Assembly: GCA_033557465.1 (NCBI GenBank)
Contig: CM066033.1
Span: 232,750,109-232,814,108 of the forward strand
Length of the DNA: 64,000 bases
Origin: Ichthyophis bannanicus
Taxonomy: Eukaryota > Chordata > Amphibia > Gymnophiona > Ichthyophiidae
Reading direction: 5' to 3'
Made by a program: the position numbers and the translations under genes
Notes under the pieces: generated by a model
The model's database searches: none
The model's input: the letters and a program-made list of their open reading frames with translations, nothing else
Told to the model about the DNA's origin: nothing
Shown here: piece after piece, positions 22,942 through 34,710 of the stretch
Layout of the letters: every line of letters begins with the position of its first letter
Numbering within the stretch: position 1 is the first letter of the stretch

Positions 22942-23261
22942 CGCGTTAACCGCATTTAACGATCGTAAACCCCCGCGGCGCGTTAAAACAGCGCAAAAGG
23001 CGGAGAGAAGGGGTCAATGGGTGGAGAGTGGGCGGGGAGAGGCTCCCCTCACACTAACGTGCTGAATTTCAGAGCTCAATTCCAACGCGAATGAAAACCT
23101 GTCGTTAAAGGCATATTAAAGGGAAGAGAAACCATTTCCGTCAGCAATGTACAGCAAAACCGGGGAAACCTAAAAAACGTGAGCAGTGTGGTACATGTGC
23201 ACAGAACAAAATATCAAATAAAACGTTAAAATGACCACAAGAAAAATGGTAAAAATTATAA

Positions 23262-23451
23262 TTCAGCTGGGCAACAGTGATAGCAATGGGAAACAATAAC
23301 AAACACTCCCAGAAAAGCTCCAAAAAAAAGAAATGATGTTTGGAAGGGTCTACGCTCCGTAGACCCTTTCAAAAATCATTTCATTTTATTGGAGCTTTCC
23401 TGGGAGTGTTTTTCAATGTTGCCCAATGATATCATTGGTGCCCAGCTTGGT
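23262..23451. repeat. Foldback inside copy 3
   Basis: Arms of about 93 bp (23262-23354 and 23358-23451) surround a 3-base centre; the inner 15 bp of each arm pair perfectly. Copy 5 has only one arm at the same relative place, so the second arm arose in copy 3. Confidence 0.85.
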
Positions 23452-23614
23452 TATGGGTGTTTGCCCCTTTTTTCGAGGTTGTTTGTGAGATTTCTTTGCA
23501 CTTTTGTCTCCATACAAGGTAAATGAGCCCACAGTACAATTGTGCAGAGCAGGGTTTCTGACTCGTCAGGCCAGTTTTCCTATCTCCAGACTGCACTGTC
23601 TCTGTGGCCACAGT

Positions 23615-23672
23615 GTGGTGCAACGGACACAGCCAGTGCCTGTAAGACCAGAGGGTCACAGGCTCAAATCCC
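23615..23672 (+). other. tRNA-like module T1, copy 3
   Basis: TGGTGCAACGGACA is followed by GGCTCAAATCCC, a near-consensus B box, at tRNA spacing. Confidence 0.5.
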
Positions 23673-23829
23673 AGCTGGGGCTCCTGCCAACCCAGTCTCC
23701 ATAGTTTTACCCACTACTAAACAGTGATAGTAAAGACACTCCTTTATTGCAGAGAACATACGCATGGTTAATACGCCTATATTTTACCACACCAAACACA
23801 GACACCATAAACAGGCGCATTACCTAAAG

Positions 23830-24030
23830 CAGAGTCTCGCAAATGCAGTCCTGGAGGGCCCCACACCATTCAGATTCCATGCTGCCTCTAATAAAGATGC
23901 CTGTGCTGCATATCTATGCACCACCCCCCTGGTATGCAGATATACCTCATACATATTTATGAGGGACAGCATGAAAACCCGAACAGTGTTTGGAACACCA
24001 GGACTGGAGTTGGGAAACTCTGCCGTAAAG
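23830..24030. mobile_element. hAT miniature, ancestral insertion (copy 3)
   Basis: AGAGTCTCGCAAATGCAGTCC and an inverse GGAAACTCTGC bound it. Flanking CCTAAAGC and CGTAAAGC are the remains of an 8-bp duplication. Same site as in copies 1 and 5. Confidence 0.7.
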
Positions 24031-25679
24031 CAGCAGCCAACAGGGCCAGACACACCCACACCCACACCCACAGGCCCCATTGGCCAATGCCTCCTGGAGA
24101 GGCAGGACATTGGGCCCTGCCTGTATCTCCCAATACTAGCAGTTGCATACCTTAGCAATGCCACCCTACACCTGGGTATATGGTACACAGCTATCAAACA
24201 TTTCCTCTGATAACTGGCAGATATCAATTCCTACGTTAAGCACATTTTGTTCATTGAGCTCCACCATAACAATCATTCTGATGTCTGCGGTGTGTGCTGC
24301 AGGTCTGGTCTCTGACAGTGTTTACCACCCTGGGGAGTGACCCCCAACAGTATTGTGTACCATATCCATGCCTGTACTGTGCCCAGGACTGGTGTGGTGG
24401 GTATGGCTGCTGAACACCTCTATAGTAGCACAATGCTGGCATAGGTGTGGGGGTGGCTGTCTGTCTATCCAGTGTGTGGTGGCTGCAAACACCTTCCACA
24501 GCCCACACTGCCAGCACTGTTGCCAGTATTGGGATGCCAATGTGCATAATGAGGAGCAAGGTACCATGGGTGTAGGCCAGACAGGGTGGCCTGGCCAGGG
24601 TGCATCTGCACAGGGCATAGGGCACTGACTGGGACATTTTAGTGCCCGGCCACCACCTACACAGACAGGGTGACCTCAGTATGTCCTGCTGAGAGATCAC
24701 TCTCACCCTGACTGTGCAGTGACCACAGCATGGCTAGGCACCCCCATAGTGCTATATAGTATTTCTCTCATGTGATAGATATGGGTTCTCTTTTGGGGCC
24801 CAGTCACTGATTTATCTGCTTGCTGTGTATGCATCTCCACTGGGCACATGCACTATTGACTAACTTACAGACTGTTTGCAGCTGGTATGTGTCTTGATGG
24901 AGTGGCTGATGGCTTGCAGCAGGAGAATATCAGATAGTGGTGGGATGCAGCTTAGCATATCCAGACCTAATGTCTGTCTGCTATTATGTTATGTATGTGT
25001 ACAGAGCTGTTCCTCAGCAGGACTGGGGTTGCTGTTCCCCTCTACTGCCACCTTTGCAGGGAGGTAGAATGTGGATCTATTGTTAGGAGACCCTGTTTGC
25101 CACCCTCGGCCCTGGGGGAGGGGGGGTGGTGGTACATGGGCAACCTAGGGGTCCATGGGGGCTACACCTGACTGAAACAGACAGAGATATCCAAGGTGTT
25201 TCTGCAGAAGCTACCTATCTCAAACATTAACACTGCTTTGGACCTGCGCCATGGCCTCTTTCAGTCATAGACGGTGCTGTGGACATGGTGCTGTGCGCCT
25301 CACCGCACCCTCAGGGTGAGCACAGTACCCACACAATGTGACGGTGTGTAGCTACTCTGTGCCAGTACAACACACGGTCAGTACCCCCTACCAGGCCGAG
25401 GTGCTGTGGGGGTGCACATGGTCACTTCCCCCTACCAGGCCGAGGTGCTGAGGGGGTGCATTCCCCATGGTGTGTATCTGTGGACAGCTGATTTGCATGT
25501 GCAGTGCATCATGGGTGTGACTGGCACAATCCAACCCTGGGAAAATCCAGCACCTGCTCACAGGCTCTGATAAACCATAGGCCATCACACGTACATCTGT
25601 TACCATAATGCATAGGTGCAAGACACCCTAAAGAGTCTGTAATATAAGGTGCCCATGCTGGTAAAAACACACGTACCCA

Positions 25680-25772
25680 TGCACGATTGTACGCACGCAC
25701 CAACACACGTAGCTACGCCCCTACCAACGCACGCAGCCACGCACGCACCAACGTACGTGGCTACGCACACTG
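25680..25772. repeat. ACGCACG-type degenerate tandem repeat
   Basis: Imperfect repeats of GCACGCACCAACGTACGT-like units; seen only in copy 3. Confidence 0.6.
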
Positions 25773-25882
25773 CGAGGGTGTGTTTCTGACACCACTACTC
25801 AACGTAAAGAAAAACATGCCTCCTCATTCCTTATGTAATGTACAGGGTGATGCCTGGGCCAGCCTTCTGCGTTAGGCACACT

Positions 25883-25938
25883 GGGGACTCGAACCCATGC
25901 TGCCTGTAACAGCGGTCAGTACAGTAACCATTGTGCTA
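25883..25938 (-). other. tRNA-like module T3, copy 3
   Basis: On the minus strand TAGCACAATGG (25938-25928) precedes GGGTTCGAGTCCCC (25896-25883), a perfect B-box match, by about 43 bases. It is the best-preserved T3. Confidence 0.6.
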
Positions 25939-26143
25939 CAGCTCTGTTTCAGTGATTTGTGTCTGTACGCCTTCTTACGATTAACGCGCAGTAACGCGCC
26001 ACGGCACCCTATAACGCTCGTTAGTTTTTGGAACGCGCGTTAGTGTTAACGATGTACCGCCCATGTCCTTATTTGGGGTTTCTGTCACTACCGCGGCTCC
26101 TAACGCGAATTGCACTAATGCAGTTTAGTAAACATACCCCTTT

Positions 26144-27213
26144 GTTATCCTATGCAAGTCATCATCCTATGAGTCTAAGGAGATCATTGCCTATTGGTCA
26201 GTTTTTAAGAGTGCAGAGGATATGTTCTATTACATCAGAATGCAAACAAGCAGTCTTGCTGATGGAGCGATTACAGCAAAGAGGGTATCAGACTTGTATA
26301 TATCATTCATATTTACATGCATTATAACTGTGATTTATTATTTCAAGATCAGAGTTGTTCTGCAATGGATCATCAAGTATGTGTGATACATTATTCCAAT
26401 TTGGCCCCAAAGGTGGCAGCTGTGGTACGGAAGCATTGGCATATAGTGGTTATGCATGATATTTCTATAGAAACTCTGTGTATAGCCTACAAAAGGGGTC
26501 TTAACATTCATGATAAAATTGTACACATCCAACCTATTGTGAAATCATCATTCAGCCAATAGCTGGTCATCTCCCATGCAATCACTGCAGCTTTTGCCCC
26601 CAAACTCATAAGGTGTGTTATCTGAGACATAATACTGACTGTAATTTGAAGTTTGTGATATATACTATCCAATGTCCTTGTCAGCTACTATATGTTCGAA
26701 AGGCTACACATAAGATGAAGATTTGCCTCAGAGAACACAAGAGCCGCTTGGCACACAAAGTGGAAACAGCTCCATTAGTTTCTCATCATTCTCATAAGTT
26801 TAAAGAATTAAACTGACGTATCGTTGACTATGTACCTGAATTGAAATGGGGGGGAAGGGAGATAAGAGGGCTTTTCTGTCATATAGGGAGCAATACTGGA
26901 TTTTTCATTTAAGAAAAGAAAAACTGCTGAGTTTAAATAACACTGTGAATGGAATACACATATACACATATAATACCCCATATACGCCTCCAAGTTGCTA
27001 CTCCCTGTTCTATGTAAAAGCTTATGCTGTGTTTGTTCTATGTGAACTGCCTTGAATGTGATGATAAGGCGGTATATAAAACTTGTTAAATAAATAAATT
27101 AAAATAAATACACTGAATTGAATTTGTTCATCATAGATGAAGTTAGTTGAACTAGTCGCTGATGTCATCACAATCCCCAGATGTTGAATGTGCTGGAGGT
27201 CTAAGCACACTTA
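26144..27213 (+). pseudogene. Penelope-like element, C-terminal part with GIY-YIG domain
   Basis: After Harbinger copy 3, the protein continues as ASHHPMSLRRSLPIGQFLR and RVQRICSITSEC, the conserved end of the Penelope RT. Farther on, frames give YTIQCPCQLLYV, KICLREHKSRLAHK, APLVSHHSH and RAFLSYREQYWIFHL. These are the GIY-YIG endonuclease blocks, with the GIY/YIG pair in decayed form (YTIQC, LLYVRK). Frameshifts separate the pieces. A 3' stem AACTGCCTTGAATGTGATGATAAGG and AATAAATAA tail lie at 27040-27115. The element ends in the inverted arm from 27140 onward. Confidence 0.78.
27140..27210. repeat. Penelope right inverted arm, proximal part
   Basis: The inverse of this stretch matches 21782-21853 (about 80% identity by eye). 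The arm continues on the other side of Harbinger copy 4 at 52252-52281, which matches 21750-21785 in reverse. Confidence 0.75.
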
Positions 27214-27253
27214 GGGGCATGTTTACTAAAGTGTGTTAACATAGCAGTGGCTA

Positions 27254-27332
27254 CGTTAAGGCACGTTATGTAACGTTAAGGTGCGTTAACGTTACGTTAA
27301 CCAGCCTTAACGTTACATAACGTGCCTTAACG
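27254..27332. repeat. Subterminal hairpin of copy 4
   Basis: Arms 27254-27281 and 27305-27332 are perfect 28-bp inverted repeats; the loop is itself rich in GTTAACG. Confidence 0.92.
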
Positions 27333-28169
27333 TTCCCGGCTGCGGTAAGTCCCGCAGAGGGTGGAGAGAGGGCGGAGAGAAGGGATCAATGGGCAGGGAG
27401 TGGGCGGGGAGAGGCCCCTTCCACACCAACACGGGGAAATGAAGGGCTGAATCCTAATGCAACTGAAAACCTGGTGTTAGATGCACATTTGCAAGAGAGA
27501 GAAACCATTTCAGTGTCAGCAATGTACAGCATAAGCAGGGCGCTCCAGAAAAAGTGATAGTAGTGCTACATTTGCACCAACAGCATAGTGGCCAAGTATG
27601 AAAGGCCACTATGGTGACAGTGCAAATGGGGCATAAGGGGCTGATGGCGGGACATGTAGTGGGGGCAGCTGGGGCACATGGCTGACCGGGCGGAAGCCTA
27701 GGTGACACATAGGAACATAGACATGAGAAATCAGCAAGACAGACGCTGACCAAAGTAAAACACAAACCACAAATACCCTGACCACCCTATCCAATAGTTG
27801 CCAGGGCACACACTGGACATCCTCTCAGCCACTCATCCCCCATGTGGAAGGGGCAAAATGTTTGTAGGCTGTGATGGGGGGGGGGGGCGTGCAGAAGGCC
27901 AGGTATTCCCCTCATCCCTGAAACCGCAACCCAGGCACCTGCCTATCCGTGCAGTGTATGGCTTCTGATGGCGCACCAACAACATATGCCCATGTCAGCA
28001 CAACAGAGGGGGGTTGTGTTTGTCCATGCTGGAAGGGGCAGTGGCACCAGCCTGCAGTGGCCCAAGGCCATGCCCTGCACCAGTACGTGGTGTGCAGTGC
28101 AATATAAAAGGTCTGGCTGAGGAGAAGTACAGGTAGCCCCAGGGACTAATATGAACCTGTGGCAACACT

Positions 28170-28226
28170 GTGGTGCAGTACACACAGCCAGTGTGTCCCT
28201 AAGCAGAGGATCACAGGTTCAGGTCC
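28170..28226 (+). other. tRNA-like module T1, copy 4, first
   Basis: TGGTGCAGTAC (28170) and GGTTCAGGTCC (28216-28226) at tRNA spacing. Confidence 0.5.
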
Positions 28227-28270
28227 CAGCTGCAGGCCCTGCAGAGCACATCCCAATATTTTACCCCACT

Positions 28271-29010
28271 ATGTAGATCAAACAGAAACCAGAGAAGGTC
28301 CTGTTGAGGAGAAGGAAAGGTACAGCCCATTAATTTATCCCACCATGTATATAAAACAGAAATCAAAGAAGGTCGGGCTGAGGAGAAGGAAAGGTACATC
28401 CCAATAATATACCCCACCACATAGATAGAACAGAAAACCAGAAACGGTCTGGCTGAGGAGACGTAAAGGTACACCACAATAATTTGCCCCACTATGTAGA
28501 TAAAATACAACACCATAAAAAGTCTGGCTGAGGAGACATACAGGTAGCCCCAGGGCCCATTGTGACCCTGGGCAACACTGTGGTGCAGCACACACAGCCA
28601 GTGTGTCCCTAAGCAGAGGATCACAGGTTCAGGTCCCAGCTGCAAGCCCTGCACAGCACATCCCAATATTTTACCCCACTATGTAGATCAAACGGAAAGC
28701 AGAGAAGGTCCTGCTGAGGAGAAGGAAAGGTACATCCCAATAATTTACCCCACCATGTATATAAAACAGAAACCAGAGAAGGTCCCACTGAGGAGAAGGA
28801 AAGGTACATCCCGATAATCTACCCCATTATGTAGATAAACCAGAAAAGGTCGGGCTGAGGAGAAGGAAATGTACATCCCAATAATATACCCCACCACATA
28901 GATAGAACAGAAAACCTGAAATGGTCTGGCTGAGGAGATGTAAAGGTACACCACAATAATTTAACCCACTATGTAGAGAAAACACAAAACCAGAAAAGGT
29001 CTGGCTGAGG
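28271..29010. repeat. 74-bp tandem repeat within 410-bp higher-order repeat
   Basis: Units starting ATGTAGATCAAACAGAAACC-like recur at 28271, 28345, 28419, 28494, then 28681, 28755, 28829 and on to about 28972, at about 74-bp steps. The whole block, including a T1 module, is duplicated 410 bp downstream. Confidence 0.85.
28580..28636 (+). other. tRNA-like module T1, copy 4, second
   Basis: Near-identical to the module at 28170; carried in the 410-bp duplication. Confidence 0.5.
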
Positions 29011-29057
29011 AGACATACAGGTAGCCCCAGGGCCCATTGTTACCATGTGGCAACACT

Positions 29058-29114
29058 GTGGTGCAGCACACACAGCCAGTGTGTCCTGGAGTTGAGAGTC
29101 ACAGGATCACGTCC
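29058..29114 (+). other. tRNA-like module T1, copy 4, third
   Basis: A-box-like TGGTGCAGCAC is kept; the B box is degraded to AGGATCACGTCCC. Confidence 0.4.
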
Positions 29115-30529
29115 CAACTGCGGGCCCAGCACAGCACAACCCAATATTTTACCCCACGATGTAGATACACCATCAAAATGTGCAATCCCCACAGCAGCGG
29201 CCAACAGGGGTATAAACAGGCTCCACTATCCAAATCCTCAAGTAGAGTCAGGCTGTTGACCCCAGCATAGAGCTGCAGGTAGCATCCTAGCACCACCACC
29301 ACCTCCTGCACAGGCCAGAAATGTCAGCACTGTGAGCAGGGCAGGGTAGCGGGCAGGTTTGCCAAATACCCCTATCAGTGCACAGTGACGTGGTTGGAGA
29401 GTGTGGTGTTTGTATGTCTATCCATTGTATTGTGGCTGCCCACCCTGCTCTGGGCCCCCGATGTGCAGATGTTAACAGCGTTACAATGCAAATTTGCATA
29501 ATGAGGAGCCAGGTTTTGTGGGTATGGCCAGGACAGGGCATATTGGGCAGGCGTCATCTGCACAGAGAGTAGGGCAATGGCTCGGTCATTGTAGTGGTAG
29601 AATACCACCTGCATGGACAGGGGGGCCAAAGCATGTCATGCTGTGAGGTCAGTCCACCCTGATTGAGCAGTGACCATAGTATGTCTAGGTTCGAGACCAT
29701 CTGTCACCAGTGATATGTGTGTGACTCCAGTTATGGTGTCCAATCACTGACACATGTGCGTGTGCACCAGGGACTGGTGAGTGGATTGTCTGCAGTTAGC
29801 TTGTGCATGGTTGGCACACTCTGTACGCTACTGCAGGTGCAGTCTGAAAGGGCTGTCTGATGGTGAACAGCAGATGGTGGTATGTGGCAAGGGAGGATGT
29901 ACAGACCCACCACCACCACAGCATGGCTGGTCTGCCACTCCTGAAGTCATGTGTATGGGTCTGGTGCACCAACCCTGCAGAGCTGTCTATTGTCATCAGG
30001 ACCAAGGTCACTGCTGCTACATCCAGGCTGCAGGCACCTGTCACTCCATGGCCTCCCCAACAATATGGGTGAGCGTGGGCCTTTGGGGGCACATAGTGTA
30101 GACGACCCTGACTGGTAGGGGAAGTGCTACATATCCCCCATGTGATTATAAACATCCCTACACCCCACTAACAGGTGTCCCTGGCAGCCAAACCCCCAAC
30201 ACTGGGTACGCAGTGACATGGGTGAAGTCTGGTCCTAGCAGACCACATGTGACTGTGGAACACAGATGAGCACAGAGCTACTATCAGATGCACTGTTATG
30301 AACACCTGTCACATACTGATGGGGATGGGGATGTGCAGCAGGACCTATCTCTAGCACCACGTGTACTGCAGACCCAGTGCTGTGCGCCCACCCATACCAT
30401 CAGGGTGAACACATAACCAGCCAAATGGCAGGGTCTGTAGCTACTCTGTGGCAGTATCACGCCCTGGCAGGCTGTTATACCATGCTGCGGTAACAGAGAG
30501 GTGCAGACCCCATGTGGAGATCAGCTGTA

Positions 30530-31560
30530 TAGCGCTGTTCTGCATGTGAAATGCATCATGGGTGTTGGTGCAGCTACCCTATCCTGGTGAACACAGCTGA
30601 TGGCTGTGTGCTGACCTGCAGTCCCCCTGTACCCATCCTTTGCTGTACAAAAGGGCAGAGAGGTAAAGCACACTGGCTAGTACAATGAAGTTACAAACAG
30701 TGGTCATGGGTCAGATTCCCCGTTGTTACCTCCTCTCATGCCTTTGGCAACCAAGATAATTTGCATGCCGCTAACAGTCGTACCCTCACAGATCAGTACT
30801 GCCAGCCCCTAACAGCCACACCACAGTTGAAAAACAGTCCCGCTGTCCATCCATCTGCATGTGTCAGCTGTTCATAGTCCTGCCTGCCTGTGCAGGCTGC
30901 CACCCCATATCATGCGCTGGTACCCTGTCTTGCATTGTGCCTCTATGTGCATCCCCACCTGTGCCTGATATGCATGACACCACCACTCTGCTGTCGACCC
31001 ACCATTATAACTATCTTGCCATCACTGCTCCCACTGGAAGAAACGTACACCCATCAACTGCCACCCACTGTCTCACAAGCATGTTACATTGCCAGAGCCC
31101 TGTACCATGGTACAGTCGCCCACAACATGTTTGTCAACAGTACTGACAGCCACATGGTCTGCCCACAGATATGGCATGTTCAGGCCCCCCCCCCCGCCTC
31201 CCTCCGTCAATCACCTGTGCAGTGCTGCACCCCCGTGCCCACCCAGTGCCAGGGTGACATCTGTCCCAATGCCCAAAGGTGATGCATGTCAAGCTGGGGC
31301 ACCTTGCAGCCCATAGGTCACACTAACCTAGGGCACCCTAACATTGTTAGGGCACTGTAGCCATTAGCGCCATATCCCCGAGAGCCCCCAAAGGTGACCT
31401 GACCAGGGGTGCCCAGTACCATGCCATGCCTAGAGACCCTGAAAATGTGCCCTATACGGCGCCTCAAAAGGCACCATACAAAGCACCTGAGGAGCAATAC
31501 AGCACTGTACAATATGGCGCCCACTAAGGCATATACTAAGGCGCCATGTAAGGCACAGAA
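30530..31560. repeat. Internal direct repeat, left copy, of copy 4
   Basis: This stretch is homologous, in the same order, to 50815-52130. The pair flanks the whole coding block. Landmarks shared: GCATCATGGGT, a T2 module, CATGTGCAGGCTGC-like, then the GGCGCC-rich array. Confidence 0.75.
30665..30719 (+). other. tRNA-like module T2, copy 4, left
   Basis: AAGCACACTGG (A-box-like) and GGGTCAGATTCC (B-box-like) at tRNA spacing. Confidence 0.45.
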
Positions 31561-31787
31561 ACCACAAGAGCCCTAGAACGCACCATTTTCTGGAACATGG
31601 TTTAGGGTGCCATATGATGTGCCTTTGGCCTAAGGAGACCCATGATGCGCTGCATAGCGTATTGATGCCAAGGCGCGCTGCAAGGCGCTGTAATCAAAGT
31701 ACGCCTAAAACACGCATGAGGCCAAGCCTGACACGCCCTAACATAAAGTGGCAATGCCCAGAAGATCATGGTCAGTCGGAGCATCAT

Positions 31788-31860
31788 AATGGTTTGTGTG
31801 TAGCGCAGTGGGAGGCAATATGTCTGACAACAATGTACTGGGGGTTCAAATCCCGGTAGA
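31788..31860 (+). other. tRNA-like module with consensus B box
   Basis: TAGCGCAGTGG (31801-31811) fits the A-box consensus and GGTTCAAATCC (31843-31853) is an exact B box. A 6-bp stem can form around the B box (ACTGGG with CCCGGT). No CCA end or clear acceptor stem is seen, so it is a tRNA-derived relic or SINE head, not a called tRNA gene. Confidence 0.55.
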
Positions 31861-32411
31861 GAGGATCACATGTCCAAATGGATAGCAATATGGCACAGTA
31901 CACCGAGAATGAACAGTTATGCTCAGATATATAACAAGATACCAGAAACATAAACATATAGACCAACTTGCATCACAAACCGAGCAAGGAAGGTGCATGA
32001 CAAGGCATGTATGAACGCGCGTAGCAATGCCCGCACTGCTCATGTGCGCTTTTACTGCGTCATGGGAGAACTGACCACATGCAGCATACAATATGGCTGC
32101 CAGATCAAGGAAGCCAGCATTCTCAAATGTACAGCTGTACCTCCTAGCGGAGCAGATATGCAGCCACCAGGGGAGCCTGTTCCCGGCAGGACCTCAGCAG
32201 GGTGAGGAGGGCCTGGGTGTGCCTCAAAAGGCGCTACCATATGGTGGTAGACTACCCACATGAGGTAAGTGCATGGGGACAGGCACACCAACCCAGGAGT
32301 GCAACACAATAGCCAGCAACCAACACACATATCAAACATGCACAGCAAGGGAAAAGGACGTGTCTGCAGGTAAAACCAGGAGCAATGTAGGCCGCACAGC
32401 TGATGTTTGCA

Positions 32412-33045
32412 GGTCTGCTCTACCCCCGGGATGCTTCAGGCCTCATTATAGAGGTGTGTTATCCATCCTGGTGTTATGGTGGTGGCTCCTGTTGCAGTTA
32501 CATAGCCCTGCCCCACCTCCACAATGCTCTAGGCCTCAACATAGAGGAGTGTTATCCATCCTGGTGTTATGGTGGTTGCACCTGTTGCAGTTAGAGAGCT
32601 TTGCCCTACCCCCAGGATGCCCCAGGCCTCATTATAGAGGGGTGTTATCCATCCTGGTGTTATGGTGATGGCTCCTGTTGCAGTCACATAGCTCTACCCT
32701 ACCCCCAGGATGCCCCAGGCCTCATTGCAGAGGTGTGTTATCCATCCTGGTGTTATGGTGGTTGCACCATTTGTAGTTACAGAGCTCTGCCCTACCCCCA
32801 GGATGCTCCAAGCCTCATTATAGAGGAGTGGTATCCATCATGGTGTTATGGTGGTTGCACCTGCCACAGTTACATAGCTTTGCCCTACCCCGGGATGCCC
32901 CAGACCTCATTATAGAGGAGTGCTATCCACCCTGGTGTTATGGTGGTTGCACCAGGTGCAGTTACATAGCTCTTCCCTATCCCCAGGATGCTCCAGGCCT
33001 CATCATAGAGGTGTGTTATCCATCCCAGCGTTATGGCGGCTGCAG
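32412..33045. repeat. 93-bp minisatellite, seven units
   Basis: The landmark CCTCATTATAGAGG or variant recurs at 32441, 32534, 32627, 32720, 32813, 32905 and 32998. The step is 93 bp apart from one 92-bp step. Because 93 is a multiple of three, one frame stays open through several units; this is a by-product, not a gene. Confidence 0.92.
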
Positions 33046-33667
33046 CTGCCAATGTGTGCAGGCCTGCACTGTCCGCATCTGGTCCCTGGACCCCAGACAG
33101 CATGTTGCGGCACATCCCCGTGCCACACCCTGATGTGTCTGCCGCTGTGGCCAGGGTGTAATGGTGGGACACATGAACCACATCCCCGCCACTGTGCACA
33201 ATGGCACATGCCTATGCAACCTCTGCATCTGTAGAACACATGTTGCAGCCAGGCCCTGGGTGCAGGTGAAATACTGACACAGTGCACATGTGCAGGCTGG
33301 GGCACGTGCCCCCCCCCCCGGTGCCCTGTGCACAAGGCACACCACCATGCAGTCCTCATGGCATGCCGCCCGTGGCCCACAGTGTGATGATGGTACATAT
33401 GGCATGGTGGTGCAGGCCCACGAATGGAGAGGCTGCTGCCCGGGAAAGGGGACCAGGAGGGGTCCACCCTTGGCACATAGGGCAAAGAAGAGATATGCGC
33501 AGCAGCACCCGCACACAGGTGGGTGGCAGAGGCAAAGGAAGCGGGGGACAGATAGCACACAGCAGAGTCAGTCAGCCAGCTGCTGCACCCAGATATGTAT
33601 GATGAGCAGAAGCAGATGGCCAGGGATGCGTGTCCCTTAATGGTCCCGCTCATTGCTGTACCCACAG

Positions 33668-33761
33668 GTAGAGGACCTTCGTAAAAAGGGGCGGAAGCTG
33701 AGGCTACGATACCCCCGATTCCTGGCACGGGTGCTATGCAATCAATGGCAACAACATGATG
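33668..33761 (+). CDS. Candidate internal exon of a second DNA-binding (SANT-like) gene
   Basis: A 94-base stretch begins after an acceptor ACCCACAG and ends at a strong donor ATG|GTGAGT. It encodes VEDLRKKGRKLRLRYPRF plus a further dozen residues, basic and helical. It resembles the third helix of Harbinger-type SANT/Myb domains (usually RTVEDLRKRWRDL). A candidate last exon lies at 34400-34692, reading MRAQAYALREQ, then past one stop AVGQMAVTMGVVADQLCMLCD, a coiled-coil-like end. AATAAA follows near 34704. The upstream exons are not identified. Between the two exons the DNA is G-rich and not convincingly coding. Confidence 0.4.
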
Positions 33762-33984
33762 GTGAGTGGTACAGGCCATGCCATTCACCATGGCATGCTC
33801 CGCTGGGCCAGCAGCCATTGTGGCCACAGGACATGTGTGCATGGTGTGCCAGATGCGTGACTGTGGTGCTAATGTATGTCTTACCCCCATGGTGGAAGCA
33901 GCTGCAGACAAGGCACCAGCAGGGCTGGATGCTGGATATGGCCAGCCAGCACCGGAGGAGGGGCAGCAGATGAGCCCTAAGGCG

Positions 33985-34200
33985 GCAGATGGTGGTGGGG
34001 CTGAAGAGAAGGGAGAGGGTGGCAGCAGGGAGGGGGAGGGGAGTGGGGAGGGGAGGGGAGGAGGGGAGTGGGGATGGGGAGGAGGGGGTGTGGGGCCATG
34101 GGGAGGGGTAGGGGGTGAGGCAGGGGTTGGGGGTGTGAGAGTGGGGAGGGGGATGGGGAGGCAGGGGAGGGGGTGGGGAGGGGGAAGGTGGGGGGTGGTC
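33985..34200 (+). repeat. G-run tract, quadruplex-prone
   Basis: Many runs of four G separated by one to three bases on the plus strand. G-rich sequence of lower density continues to about 35800. Confidence 0.8.
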
Positions 34201-34703
34201 ATGGAGGCATGGCCAGCCCAGAGTGGCACAGGATTTCACAGGGCGCTGGGGGCCCCATCCATCTGCCCCACAGTGCCGGGGATGTACCTCGTCTGGGCGC
34301 AGGGTGTGCGCACATCATAGCAGGATGGCAGACCACACATGCTGCCACCCAGACAAGGGGCGATGTGTGTCTGTGCGGGTGTATGTGTGGCCTCCGCATG
34401 GCTGTGGTGATGCGGGCACAGGCATATGCCCTGCGGGAGCAGAGCTAAGCTGTGGGGCAGATGGCAGTGACCATGGGCGTGGTGGCTGATCAGCTGTGCA
34501 TGCTTTGTGACATACTCACAGCAGGCAAGGCTGACCAGCCATCCAGCCAGGGCAGCCCCCAGTGGGGTGTGAGTGCCAGCAGGACATGTCACCCCTGCCC
34601 TCTGGCATCCTGTGCCCCGGGTCTGACAACTCCGGCAGTGTTGGAGGTGGCAGGGCCGGGGCCCTCGGAAGCCCACTGCGAGCATATGTAACCCCCCCAT
34701 TAG

Positions 34704-34710
34704 AAATAAA
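34704..34710 (+). terminator. Polyadenylation signal for the candidate plus-strand gene
   Basis: AAATAAAAA follows the candidate last exon by about 15 bases, consistent with a short 3' UTR. Confidence 0.4.

Larger units (their letters stand above)
22824..26140 (+). mobile_element. PIF/Harbinger-like element, copy 3 (non-autonomous)
   Basis: The ends are GGGGTATGTTTACTAAAC and its inverse, with TTT at 22821-22823 and 26141-26143. Joining the flanks restores the Penelope protein (LLSYASHHPMSLRRSLPIG follows). It holds a 37-bp hairpin, a foldback, the ancestral hAT miniature, and modules T1 (+) and T3 (-). No transposase frame was seen. Confidence 0.87.

Noticed and set aside
28211..28954. Minus-strand frames with repeated SSARPF-like peptides
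   Set aside because: Product of the 74-bp tandem repeat, not a protein.
31788..31860. Functional tRNA gene
   Set aside because: A and B boxes are good, but no acceptor stem, anticodon arm or T-run terminator could be confirmed by eye.
32273..33133. Repeat protein with CYPSWCYGG units
   Set aside because: The units follow from a 93-bp minisatellite whose length is a multiple of three.
33003..34229. 408-codon minus-strand frame, proline-rich
   Set aside because: It lies opposite the G-run tract and minisatellite; composition is PPPP/PSPLP low complexity with no domain.
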